From: Bagarius yarrelli
Lineage: Eukaryota > Chordata > Actinopteri > Siluriformes > Sisoridae
Reading direction: 5' to 3'
NCBI GenBank assembly: GCA_005784505.1
Contig: VCAZ01000036.1
Location: 3,189,376 to 3,253,375, forward strand
Length of the DNA stretch: 64,000 bases
The position numbers and the translations under genes are program-made. Numbering within the stretch: the first letter of the stretch is position 1; every line of letters starts with the position of its first letter. Positions 47,734 to 58,944 of this stretch are shown here, piece after piece. The notes under the pieces are model-generated. The model was given only the letters and a program-made list of their open reading frames with translations. It made no database searches and had not been told where the DNA came from.

Positions 47734-48091
47734 ATATGACCTTAAGAAAATAAACCTTGGACAAAAACGTGACACAAATTTAACATGGAAAATAAAAAGA
47801 AATTGTTTTTATTGGGTGGAAAACAGTTGCGGCTAATTTGTAAAGATGTTATTATTCAATTAAATATTAAACTTAATTAGAAACCAATTTGTTTGGGTGT
47901 TTTTTTAATATAAAGTGATAAAATCTTTCAGCATTTTTAGAATAATCCTTTTTTCAGCCACAGAAATTGGAAAAACACACCAGGAGACCCTCATTGCAAA
48001 TTCAAGTTCACGAATTGGTTGTATTCCCATTCTGAAATCTGTGAGGATACAAAAGCAAAAAGAGAAGGAGAGAGAAAAAAAAACTGTGCTG

Positions 48092-48093
<2 letters not shown>

Positions 48094-48133
<40 letters not shown>
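48094..48133. repeat. (CT)n microsatellite
   Basis: About 20 CT repeats. An (AG)n run lies 230 bp downstream and could pair with it. Confidence 0.95.
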
Positions 48134-48139
<6 letters not shown>

Positions 48140-48359
48140 GTGTTTCTTTCTCTTCCTAGCAACATTTCTCTTCCTGCTCACAGCTGGTGTTTACTCTAAA
48201 GGGAGGACAGGCGGATGGACATGTAGCGCTGAATGCTAATGTGCCTGTCTACCACATCGCTGGGCTACCACTGACTATGCAAGTGTTTGTGTAATAAATA
48301 CATATGCAGCTTTGTAGACTTGTTAACTCATGCTCCTCTGATTGACAAGTGTTTGTGTG

Positions 48360-48363
<4 letters not shown>

Positions 48364-48396
<33 letters not shown>
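48364..48396. repeat. (AG)n microsatellite
   Basis: About 16 GA repeats, the reverse complement of the 48094-48133 tract. Confidence 0.95.
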
Positions 48397-48400
<4 letters not shown>

Positions 48401-48564
48401 GAGTTGTGTAGCAATGTCTCTTTAAATAAAAGTCACGCAGAACTGATGCGGATTACCGGTTCAGTCAAAACACGGGTTGTCGTGACGGCACGTTTGACAG
48501 TGAAATGTGTAAAGTGATTGTTAAGCAATTTAGCCTGCAAATGCCACTTAAATAAATAAATAAA

Positions 48565-48895
48565 TAACTCCTTCTTATTTAGGCAATTCCCGAGGCAGCC
48601 TAATTTCAGCTATTCGTCAATTGATTTCGAGCTTTTTACAAATAGCCACTGTCTTTGAATCGGCTGTGCCGCCTCCGCATCCAAAGAACTCTCCCTCGAA
48701 GTAATTTGATAACGCAAGCCGACTATTTTACAATTATCTCATCAATTGATGGCTTGCGTGCACGTCAGGGTGTAATTACCAAAGTATGGTGGGTTCTGAA
48801 ACGCTTCTGTCAAACGTTTGTAAGTGATGATCCGATGCAGCACTTCCAGCCTATAAATACACTTTCTATTCGGGAGTAGATCTTTTTCTGTCCAT
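48565..48895. promoter_or_regulatory. Candidate conserved noncoding element
   Basis: Repeat-free, balanced composition between AT-rich repeats, with homeodomain-type TAATTA at 48773-48778 and two CAATTGA-type E-box-like motifs. No splice-bounded ORF is credible. Conservation is inferred from sequence texture only. Confidence 0.25.
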
Positions 48896-49028
48896 CAGAT
48901 CGTAATCTTAATCTCACATCACAGACGCACATACCTCTGTTATATTCTCTTTCATCTTTTTCTCTATCTGTGTGGAATCATTTACGATTTCATCGACATG
49001 GAATTAGTATTATTAACCAGACGTTGTT

Positions 49029-49030
<2 letters not shown>

Positions 49031-49066
<36 letters not shown>
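49031..49066. repeat. (AT)n microsatellite
   Basis: About 18 AT repeats. Confidence 0.95.
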
Positions 49067-49069
<3 letters not shown>

Positions 49070-49189
49070 ACACATTACCACAAGGTCCATAAAACACATT
49101 ACCACCAGGTCCATATGAGTCCATATGTGTAATAACCTCCATACATCTTGAAATGCTTTCTAGTAAATGTTGGCATGTGGTCTTGTAGA

Positions 49190-49665
49190 CCTTTCCATAG
49201 TATTAGTTAGATCAGACACTAATGTTGTGTGAGGAAATCTTTGGTTCCAGTTAGGGTTCCAGTTCATCCCACAAGTGTTTAGTAGGTTTGAGTTAGGGTT
49301 CCACAACAACCATAGCACAACATGTCTTCATAAAGCTCAGGGGATTTGTGCACAGGGGTACTGTCATGCTGAAACAGTGTTCAAATCCACTTACAGAGAA
49401 GTGGTAGCTCAGTGGTAAGGTGCTGGACTAATACCTGGATTATCGGGGTTTAATTCCTAGCACCATCAAGTTGCCACAGTTGGGCCCATGAGCAAGACCC
49501 TTAACCCCTAATTGCTCAGTTGTATAAAAGAGATACATGTACAAATGCTGTAAATGTAAATACTTTAGGTGAAATTAATTTTAATGTTACAGTAGATAGA
49601 GACATTCTAGACAACTTTGTGAAAAATGTCCTGGTAAGGACAAACTTTTGGCTATATAGTGTGGA
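49190..49665 (+). mobile_element. DNA-transposon remnant ending CTATATAGTGT, split by a SINE
   Basis: GTTCATCCCACAAGTGTTTA, ATAAAGCTCAGGGGATTTGT and TACTGTCATGCTGAAACAG precede the SINE. GAGACATTCTAGACAACTTT and CAAACTTTTGGCTATATAGT follow it. The order fits a common fish DNA-transposon-derived repeat related in its end to 30940-31240. The left boundary is unclear. Confidence 0.65.
49397..49562 (+). mobile_element. SINE family A nested in a DNA transposon
   Basis: GAAGTGGTAGCTCAGTGGTA, GGGGTTTAATTCCTAGCACC, GGGCCCATGAGCAAGACCC and AATTGCTCAGTTGTATAAAA. The tail is short. Confidence 0.9.
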
Positions 49666-50089
49666 GATCCCCTTTGTAGCTGGTCGTGATCATCAAAAAC
49701 ATTTAACGAGATTTCTCTGTTTTTTAAAATTGTATATTTTGTGATTTCCAAAAATTCCATCTATTTGCTTATTTTATTTATGCATTTTATCCTTAAGTGT
49801 ATATTTAGCTGCCATGCTAACACTATCCCCTTTGGGACTTTTAGACTTTCAGAAAAAATGACACAAATTATACAAAATACAAAAATGCTAATAGGTTGTT
49901 AGCTAAATTATTTTAATAGTTGCTTTAAAAAAATAAGGGAATGTCTTGGTTTGAACATTATAAAGATAGAACCTCAATGAAGATCCTTAGATTGACCTTG
50001 TGGTCCGGATCAAGATTTTTACCCTCATTTTATCCACATCTGCTTAAGACATTTGTTGATCTGTTTTAGTTATTCTGTTTGTAATGGGA

Positions 50090-50440
50090 AGCAGACTAAG
50101 AACACTTCGCTAGAATCGAACAGAACACTTTTATTCCAGAAGTAAACACTACTGTGAACGTATTAAACTTTCAAACGAAGGGATGACTCAAGCAAACATA
50201 GGAGTACCCAGAACATGAGGTATACATGAAATCACTCCAAAGATAACTTTTACTCGCCAGTAGCATGAGGGGACTAAACATCTTAGAAGTTTTTTGACAG
50301 CATGACATAAAACCTTAAAACACGGGAGATTGTGTCCTACTTCCTTAGCTGAGACCAGACAGTGAACTGAGGTGAGTGACGAACTTAAATAAGGCGATTT
50401 TGCTAATTAGAGAATGAATTTACAAATGCTGTAAATATAA
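50090..50440 (-). mobile_element. LTR-retrotransposon-like fragment (third related copy)
   Basis: ACAGAACACTTTTATTCCAG near the left and GAGACCAGACAGTGAACTGA near 50350 resemble an LTR read in reverse (polyadenylation signal near one end) and match the modules at 1531 and 3630. No coding part. Confidence 0.35.
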
Positions 50441-50519
50441 ATCTTTGGGTGGGGCCCTAAAATGCATTGGCCCTTAAAATCATCCTAACTTTTCCTCCCT
50501 CAGCGGCGCTCGCCACTTG

Positions 50520-51600
50520 TTTCTTGTTCTATATGCAAGTTTTATAAAGCAAAAGTGAAAAAAAAAATCATACATCCAATATTTTTATGACTGCTGATAC
50601 TTTGAAACGGTCAGCGGTTCTGTCAATAAAGCCCAGAAATGTGTGAATCCGCACTTGGTAATAAGCCTGTGAGTTGTGAGCATGGGCGTATAACTCACTG
50701 GAGCATTGCAGAATCCTTATTGAGCACTTCTTTTATTTTCCAAAGAGGCTTCGGCGGCAGCAGCTTGCCTGCTTTTAAAAAAAATCACCGCTGTTTTTAA
50801 TTGTTTCCAGAGGCAGAAGGTAACCTCGTCGTGACCCTTAGTGTAATAATAACATCCTGGAGCTCAGAATTAAAAGCCACCTCAGCTTTCAAGTACCCCT
50901 GGCTGGATCCACCTGATTAGCGTATGAAGAGAAAAGCTATAATAAAATAAGCCCGGAGATTCGATGTGATTACAAAAGCATGTTTTAACCATTATCTCGT
51001 AATAATGATGCTGATAGCTCGTGATTAAGTAAACACGAAAATAAATAGTCCAAATATTTCGGCCCATTAGCTAAGCTCATTGAAAATCTGCGAGACGTAC
51101 GCTAGGGTCTTGCTAACAGCACAGTGCTCGTTTAGCTGCGTTCATGAGTGTAATGCAAGATAAATGCACATCTTGTAGAAATCTGAAGCCCGGAAAATGT
51201 CGTTCAGTTGCATTTTTGCTGCTAAAGCAGCGGACTGTAAGGGATCAACTACAACTATATCTCCCAAAAAAAAAAAAATATCTTGGCAAGCAACCCTTTC
51301 TTTTCTTTTTTTTTTGTATTATTTCCCTAAGGAAAGCAGCTAATGTGGTATATTTAAATGCTTCTATTAAAGTTTAAAGCCATTAGTGTTGCCATGTAGC
51401 TTTGTCACCTTGGGAGATTCATTGATTCAGCAGTTTCTCACCTCAAATGCATTAGTATACACATCAATAATTGCAAATCAGCAGGGGAGGCTTCCTTTTA
51501 TAATCCTGAGTGGAAACCGAACCATACGGTCTGCCGTGCTTTTTTCTCCCAAGAACAATTACTGTAACACATGGGAGCCTGAGGCGGTTGCAGACATGTG
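50520..51600. promoter_or_regulatory. Candidate conserved noncoding cluster
   Basis: This is a kilobase of complex, largely repeat-free sequence, unusual in this window, with many ATTA/TAAT cores and near-octamer motifs (for example ATTGCAAAT near 51471). It contains no convincing exon, though a 12-A tract and a T-rich run lie at about 51260-51320. Its regulatory nature is inference. Confidence 0.25.
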
Positions 51601-52012
51601 CTAAGTTTGTCCATTGAAGCTATTCCCAAAGCTATCCTCAAAAATTTTAAAATAAGGGTCAGCACACTGGAATAGACCCAAGAACTACCACTTTACACTC
51701 TACAAGATGAGTTAATGGGATAAATGATCAATTATCGACAATATCTATCAACTGTCTCTTTAAAAAAAAAAAAAAAAAAGATAGAAATGCCATCAGTGTC
51801 GACGTGATTTGTGAATTCTGTCCCTTTCCATTTCAATCAATTTAATCACTTAAACTCGTTGGTCTCCACCAGAGAGAGCATGGCTGATTTAATAGTCCGC
51901 ATTGGGCCCCATATGCATTTTTTTTCTATTTTAAACAAGCTAGTAGTCTAATTAAAACCTGCCATGCCTCCTTTTCATAAAAGTACATAATGATAAGAAA
52001 ACAAAAAGCAGG

Positions 52013-52350
52013 ACGAAGGAAGGAAAGGTTGGTCTGGATAAGTAAAATAAATAAAAAAGCCATGTAATAATAGGAAGGAGGTAAGGAAGAAAGTTGAAAA
52101 GATAAGGTGTGGATAGAAGGAAGGAAGGAAGGAAGGAAGAAGAAAAGGAATGAAGGAAGAAGAAAAGGAAAGGAGATATGAAGGGAAAGAGGAAGGAAGG
52201 AAGGTGAAAGGAAGGTATGGAGGGAGGGAGGAAGGAAGGGAAAAAGAAAGGTGTGTCAGGAAAAAAAGGAAGGAAGGAAGAAAGAATAAAAACAAAAAAG
52301 GTGTAAGGAAAGAAGGAATAAATAGAAGGCGGAAAGGAAGGACGATTTGA
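52013..52350. repeat. Polypurine (GGAA/AAGG)n tract
   Basis: About 340 bp almost entirely purine on the plus strand, built from GGAA, GAAGG and AAAG units. Its minus-strand translation is a Phe/Ser/Pro-rich open frame of 182 codons (51952-52500) that is a composition artefact. Confidence 0.9.
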
Positions 52351-52582
52351 TTTAAAAAAAGAAGAGGATAGATAGATAAAAAAGAAAACAGTTAGAAAGG
52401 ATGAAAGGAGAGAGGTGAGGTGAAAGACTTTCATTAATAAATGAAAAAAGCAGGTCAAGCATGAATAAATAATAAAATAAAGTACGTAATTAATCAGCAA
52501 AAAAAAAAGATTTAATTTACTGTATTAAATATATATCCGTTACAAAAGCTCACTCAATTAATGAATGTTTTTAGTGTTATTT

Positions 52583-52584
<2 letters not shown>

Positions 52585-52619
<35 letters not shown>
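52585..52619. repeat. (CT)n microsatellite
   Basis: About 17 CT repeats. Confidence 0.95.
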
Positions 52620-52621
<2 letters not shown>

Positions 52622-53093
52622 ATTCATGTCTTCTTTCTTCACTCTCTGTAATTCTGCTAATGAGGCCACAATCTTGGCAGACATATGGTGCAAAACCAGA
52701 AGCAAAGCAAAGCAAAGATATGCTGCACTCTCGCTTTTTACTCTATGCCATTCTACAGAAACACACACTAACACACTAACACATTAACACATAAACAAAT
52801 ACAGCACACATCTGAGTCAGCAAAGACGATCTGCTGTTCTCAGTGACCTGTTCAACAGCGGCGCAGGTCTGAGATGCAAAATAAAAGCGTTTCGAAATGA
52901 ATGTAAGACAGTATGGCAATAAAACATGCAGGAAAAATTGGGTAAATTCTGCCAAATCACAAAACACTCACACATATACAATATTTTGTATGCCGTGCAC
53001 ATAAAAGAATTGCCAATCTGCAAATTTACTGCCATCTGTCTGTATTTCACATCTGTCTGTGTTTTTTTTACAACTGACAGGTTCACTGCATAT

Positions 53094-53899
53094 TAGTGAT
53101 GGGTCGTTCTTTAAGAATCGTTCATTTTAAACAAATTTTTAATGTGACTCGGAGAGAAAAAGTTGTCTTGGAAAGTGATTCGTTTAGTCACGCATTTGGT
53201 TCTTTTTCTGGCTCAGACTGCATTGGTTGAGGAACCTACCCACCTACTTATCTATCTATTCTTAGTTTTCTATGTCTGTCTATCTATGCCTATCTATCAA
53301 TGTCTATCCATCTGTCCATCCATCCATCCATCCATCCATCCACCTATCCATCTAGTCGACTGCATTTTTTTCCCAGCTCAGACTGCATTTCTTTAGGAAC
53401 TATCTGTCTATCTGGGTCTATCCATATATCCACACATCCATTCATCTATCCATCTAGTCGTCTGCAGTTCTCTTTCCCGGTCCGACTGCATTGGTTAAGC
53501 AGATTGGGTTGTCACATGATGGACGAACTACTTAAACCAAAAGACTTGAGAGATGAACTAATCAATTGTATTTTTCGTCTCGAACCGCATTGGTTAACTT
53601 CATAAAGATTTCATGAACGCCTTAAACCCGAACGCCTTAAACCCGAGTAATTGCTAGATAAGAGGTGAGGTGAGCTAATCATGGACTGAAGCCGCAGATA
53701 AACAATAAATTAATCTGTTCTGTTTCTTATAATATTATAGTTTTGTATTGTTTGTAGTGTGATCAAAGGTTTGCGTAGGTAGCATGTAACATTTGAAATT
53801 ATATTTTGCCTAAATTAACAAAACGACTCAAAAAAGATTCATTCTTTTTGATAAACGAGCCTCAAGAGTCGGAAAAATGAACCGAACTTCCTATTACAA
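53094..53899 (+). mobile_element. Non-autonomous hAT element with TIRs and 8-bp TSD
   Basis: It starts TAGTGATGGGTCGTTC and ends CGAACTTCCTATTACAA. The reversed end TTGTAATAGG matches the start at 7 of 10 positions. Flanks are CTGCATAT (53086-53093) and CTGCACAT (53900-53907), an 8-bp target duplication with one mismatch. The interior lacks a transposase and carries three to four copies of a GGCTCAGACTGCATTGGTT-type unit plus a CATC microsatellite. The TAGTGATGGG terminus is typical of fish hAT elements. Confidence 0.85.
53199..53600 (+). repeat. Internal tandem units and (ATCC)n of the hAT element
   Basis: TTTTTCTGGCTCAGACTGCA (53199), the same unit near 53367, near 53470 and a weaker one near 53567, spaced about 100-165 bp. 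The first two spacers contain ATCT/ATCC repeats of variable length, with a perfect CATC run at 53315-53342. Confidence 0.75.
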
Positions 53900-54232
53900 C
53901 TGCACATCTCGTGCAATTGGCTTCATTGTCTTCGGTTGGTCAACAACAAAAATGCAATTCCTGATTTTTCCTTAATAATTCTCTCTATCAAAATTACAGT
54001 CATAGCAGCGCGTTATATAACCTTATTCTCCTCACCTACGCTGACGTCTTACATCCATTTCATTTAGATACATGTCACTTTTTCGGGTTGTTTCAAGATG
54101 TCAGCATGAGCTATGAGGAAGCAAGTCATTCATCTTTCCTGGATGTTTATTTAACACATGAATAAGAGAGATTTCCTCTCCAGGCACTTATGCGCCTGGT
54201 TTGTGGGTCGCCTTGTTGTGTTTGCGTTTGTG

Positions 54233-54258
54233 CGTGTGTGTGTGTGTGTGTGTGTGTA
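54233..54258. repeat. (TG)n microsatellite
   Basis: About 13 TG repeats. Confidence 0.95.
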
Positions 54259-54559
54259 CAAGTTCAACCTCTCCAAACACTTAATCTGTGCATTTCCAGG
54301 ATTCATTGCTTCTACTGCAGAGCTCTAGACACAGAGACAAAGAAAAGGCAGCTTCCAAGCTGTTGCTTCCGAAAGCTTCTGATTGCTCGAAAGTCAAGCA
54401 CCGCTGTGATGCGCTTCCTCTTTGCTTTAAAAGAAATTTTCTTGCAGCGCTTGATTTCCTGCTCTCAACTTTTTTCTTCCATTTTTTTAAAATAATGCTT
54501 ATCTTTCTAGAGCCCCCGTAAAGTGCTGCACTGATGTAAGCCATAAATCTTTGATACGA

Positions 54560-54770
54560 TAGGAGATATTATCAAGTATGTAAGGTGAGTGTTGATACTG
54601 CTAGTCCTAACGATTAACAGCACACTGTGGCTTCGGAATGCAGGTGAACACATTATCATATCATGCTTCTGAACTGTCCTTCATGCCAGCATGCAAATTT
54701 ATTGGAGAATTTGTCCAATTTTGCATGTGATTACTATTACCTGGTGATCTCTGGTCATTTGTAATAATTC
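54560..54770. promoter_or_regulatory. Candidate regulatory sequence with octamer motif
   Basis: Repeat-free sequence containing a perfect octamer ATGCAAAT (54691-54698) and a second TTTGCAT-type core about 25 bp downstream in the other orientation. Possible POU-factor sites, but not tested by conservation. Confidence 0.2.
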
Positions 54771-54889
54771 CGGAGTTTGTTTGTGATCTTAATCCTAGGG
54801 TTAGAAAAGTTCCCCCGCAAATGACCTACCATATTTCTCTGAAGCCATATGTCCTTTGATAATATTCGTTCAATACCAATCGGCATCTA

Positions 54890-55174
54890 CGTCAGCGATC
54901 CACTGTCTGAAGCAAGTAGTTTTGCACCCAAGTGCAGTGTTTTTGAATAAAAACATGTCTTGTAGTCTCATAGTTTGACATGAACACGAACCTGAGCATA
55001 AACATAAACCCACCAGGTCCAAGGAACAATAGAAAGACAAATGGACAGGGGAATCACATGACAGGAACACATGGGGAACGAAGACAGGAAGTAAATAAAG
55101 GGCACGAACAAGAAACAGAAACATGAAACACAAAACCTTAACATAAACATAAAACATAAACACCAAACTTTACA
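54890..55174 (-). mobile_element. LTR-like element (minus)
   Basis: On the minus strand it starts TGTAAAGTTTGGTGTTTATG, contains CTTCCTGTC and CATGTGTTCCTGTCATGTG motifs and a TTTTTATTCAAAAACACTG segment, and ends in a TTCAGACAGTGGATCGCTGA block. This is the typical composition of fish gypsy LTRs. The ends and TSD are not confirmed. Confidence 0.4.
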
Positions 55175-56639
55175 CTTCCTGATTTGGCCAGGATTTGGCG
55201 GAGTCGGGTATCAAATTTTAAAGTTTCTGTTTTCGGTATTTTGTATTTTGGGTGCTGCATATCGCTATACATCATACAACAATAACATTTGCAGAAAGAA
55301 GAAGCTAAATGCCACCAGGATGTTTAGATTGAGATGGATGACATGTGGTAGGCAACCTTTTGTTCATGATACACCTAGAATGACAAAATGTTTTCAAGTA
55401 ATAGACTGCAATAAATAATAGACTCATCATATCTGAGTAAAATCTCAGGCTTCGCTTATACCATTGCAAATTCACCACGTGAAAATTTTAATAAGGGTGA
55501 TTTATAAATCACACAAGGTCCCCAAATAATACTAATCCAATGCAAATACAACTTTAGAAAGAACTCTGGATAATAGAAAATTACACTGTAATAAAATAAC
55601 ACTGTTGTTTTTTTAACAGTTTCTATTACGATTTCCAGTAAAATTTCAGCTGGCGTAAGTCTAATTTAGCTCGTTTGAGGGGTAAAACTCAAAGCTTTAT
55701 CCTCTTCAGACAGATGGAGCTAGACCTCGATCCAGCATTTATGACCTGCAGGATCTGTCACAGCAAGCTCTGCCTCAGGCTTGGAGCAGATGGCTGGGGA
55801 TAAGTACTGCTCCCGAATCTGGTCCCGGCATCAAACGCACAGCATGTTGAAGCATCGGTACCGTCAATCGCATATTTGCATGTGTCTGGTTTGATTCAGC
55901 TCCAGAATGTATATATTGTTTATTTTATGGTAATGTGGTCATGAAAATCTTACTTCATTCAAAACATCTGGACACCTTGGCATTCATGTTAATAATCAAT
56001 TGTCCAATCGTGGGACAGCAAGCACAATGCACACAATCACAGGTTAAGAGCTTCTCAACAAGGGGTTTAAATTTGAATTTTTGGGTGATCTGGCCAGACA
56101 TTCCTAGGTTTATAGTTCTAAACAATATGTTTGTAAAGAGTTTTTTTTTTTTTTTAGGTTGAACCAGTAACATATCACAACATAGTACATAATACTAAAT
56201 AGTAACAATATACTAGACTGGAGAAACAGATCGGTTAAACCCAACCGTGACAGATAAATGTAAATCAAAACATTTTATCCATAACTGAATAATTTTTAAA
56301 TCCACTGCTGTTACATGATTGGCCGATCAAACAATTGCGATCCTAGCTGAATAGCTTTTTTTTTTTTTTTTATAATTGTTTAGTGTAAATTTTATTCTGA
56401 ATTCTAAACAGACTGTAATGTTGGTCTAAAGAGACTTTTCATTATCTGAAGGAGAAGAGACTACAGTGTAAAGTACATAATTGGCTGCATTTTCTGTTTT
56501 ATCGGAAAGCAATTGTGGTTCATTTTTGTCATATCCGCTTTGCAGTTAACTGGGCCTGTTCGCTAATGAGAAGTGCATAATATTTGCACAGTAACTCAAC
56601 TATACGAATATTCTGACGAAATATTCACTGGCTTGTTTA

Positions 56640-56735
56640 GTTGGGAACTTTAGTGTTTTAGTGAGTTTTCACTAATGCGTTGACACAATCTGTATTGTTA
56701 AAAGCGCTATAGACATAAAAAGGACTTGACTTGAC
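56640..56735 (+). mobile_element. LINE 3' tail fragment
   Basis: TTGACACAATCTGTATTGTT, AAAAGCGCTATAGACATAAA and GGACTTGACTTGAC match the end of the element at 14240-14790. Confidence 0.7.
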
Positions 56736-56739
56736 AAAC

Positions 56740-57250
56740 GAAATGGGTTTTAGATTCGATTTTTTGTTGTCATTATGCTATATTCTATTTTTATTTCTAT
56801 TCTAGATATTTTCTTAAATCTGAATTCATTTAACTATTAATTTTTGTTTATCATTATTTTTTTACAAACATTCAAAGTTACTTAATCGTCACATGGTAAA
56901 ATGATCACAGACTTTTTTATTACATTCTTTTAATACAGATTTTCTTACAGATTATTACAAATTTTATTAGATAAAATGAGAATTAGTTTTCACATTATTT
57001 TTAATATTTATTTGTTTATAGACATCATTTATCTTTATGTTTTAATTTTTTTAATAATATAAAAAAATATAAAATCAATTATTCAAATGTATATGTCTAT
57101 GAAAAATGTATCATTTTTGTGATTTTTTTTTTCCATGTGATGATTTACATGTTTAAATTCTTTTATACATATTTTTCACATGTATTTACCTACAATTTAT
57201 ATTAAAATGGATGTGATTTCCATACACTGGTATATTCAATAGACCTACAG
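56740..57250. other. Very AT-rich non-coding sequence
   Basis: T- and A-rich low-complexity DNA with no recognised element. Confidence 0.4.
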
Positions 57251-57260
57251 TTGGCTTGGC

Positions 57261-57672
57261 TGTCAGGACTCGGTCAGGCTTGCCAGGTGCGTTTCCCCGC
57301 CGGGGCAACCGGAGGGCAACAGCGAAACTTTGTATGTGGTAATGTTGTAGACCATGTGTTTAATGTTTGTTTAAGTTTTCTTGTCATGTCATTGGATGAT
57401 TGTTCCTTAATATAATCCATAGTAGTCTTGGCTAGATGAGAGAACAAAAATAAATAAATAAATCTGCCGTATCCACTGGTGGGTCTTGCTTTCTGTCGAT
57501 GTCTATGTCTGTTATGATTCTAGTCAGGTCTGGTTTTGTTAGATTCGTTATATATTTAGCTTTTTCTATATATTTGTCTTTTCATTTGTTATTTCTTTAA
57601 TAAACCCCAATCTTACGACTTAAGCTTAACATTGTCCAGCAGCTGAGGACAGGGCTGACGAGGATCACAACA
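57261..57672 (+). mobile_element. Possible LTR
   Basis: It starts TGTCAGGACTCGGTC, has an AATAAACCCC polyadenylation-like signal at about 57599 and ends GGATCACAACA, giving TG...CA ends and a plausible length of 412 bp. No matching target duplication was found. Confidence 0.35.
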
Positions 57673-57703
57673 ACTATGCCTTTTCCATCATATCATCAAA
57701 AGC

Positions 57704-57728
57704 AAAAAAAAAAAAAAAAAAAAAAAAA
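57704..57728. repeat. Poly-A tract
   Basis: 25 consecutive A. Confidence 0.95.
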
Positions 57729-57739
57729 GAAAGCATGAG

Positions 57740-58300
57740 TGCAATATTACGTCCTGAATTTCGGAGGTAATGTAACATCAAAGAATGCCTGCCGTTGAAA
57801 TATGTAGACTTCAGTGTGCTCACAAAGCTGTACTTATACACAAACCCACCAGAACCTTTTTATTCTGGTTTCGTTTAAAGCATCATAATAACCCAACATG
57901 GATTGCTTTAGTATGCGTGCAGGGTAGTTCAAGTATCTATTACTATCTTGCACTAATAAGGTTCACTCTATTAACGTCTCTGCTCAATTATGTGGTTTCA
58001 GGCCGAATCTATTCAGCCTCGCAATCAAATCGTGTCTCGACGTTGTACTCAAGTGACACCTGTTTTCTTTAGCAATATCACTTTTTTTTCCCTTCGAAAC
58101 AATTGAAGACATTGTGATTCCAGCTGAAGGAATCAGCCCGACTGACATTTCAGCCATGGCACAGATTTGTTTGGATCGCACATACTGTGGTGTAGCGCCA
58201 TGTGTTGCTGATGAATAAGTCTGCTTGCCCAGCATGTGAGCAGAACCACATGGCCGCGGTTTAAGTGTGATCACACGTCAAAACTGCGCCACCACTTTGA
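57740..58300. other. Unassigned non-repetitive sequence
   Basis: More balanced composition than its neighbours, with overlapping open frames of about 95 codons on both strands that resemble no family I know. Could contain conserved noncoding DNA. Confidence 0.25.
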
Positions 58301-58421
58301 TTTAGCAGCACCCCTAGAGACTTCACAGATATGACCTCGAGTAAAATTGTATTTATATTCATTCATTCATTTTGAATAAATCGTTTTTATTATTATTATT
58401 ATTATTATTATAACTAGTAGT

Positions 58422-58907
58422 TACTGCACCCCCCCCGCTGTTTTATTTAGCATTGTTAATCCCTAAATTTTTTTTTCTGTTTATTATTTTAACACTAAAA
58501 TATAAAAAAAACCACATTTCGTGATTTAAATCATTTGCTTACCTGAAATAAAGGGGGGGGGGGGGGTTTACGGATATTAAAAACTTTTCAAAAAAGAAGG
58601 ATAAAACGTTGCAAATGCAAATTCATTACAAACATACACATAAGTAGACCGACTAACATCAACGTCAACTTGATTAACCTTGAATCATAAAATTTGCTTA
58701 AACGTTGATATACAAAATAATAATTAAAGTGTTTATTTTTGGCACATGCTTACCATCTATTTGAAGTTGTTGGAATAAAACACATTTTAACATATAAAAT
58801 AAGGATGAGATAATTTGGCTACAAATAGATGTGAAGTATAAATAGAAGCCCAAACTAATGAAAGATTAAATGCACAATTTATAATAAAACTAATAATAAT
58901 TGTTATT

Positions 58908-58944
<37 letters not shown>

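Noticed and set aside
51952..52500. 182-codon minus-strand open frame rich in Phe, Ser and Pro
   Set aside because: It is the complement of a GGAA-type polypurine tract. The length follows from composition, with no domain or splice context.
54281..54544. Overlapping frames of 77-101 codons on both strands
   Set aside because: Mutually overlapping frames with no family signal. More likely noncoding DNA of balanced composition.
57984..58274. 96-codon minus-strand frame in unique sequence
   Set aside because: No recognised motif, no splice signals that make sense, and an overlapping frame of equal length on the other strand.
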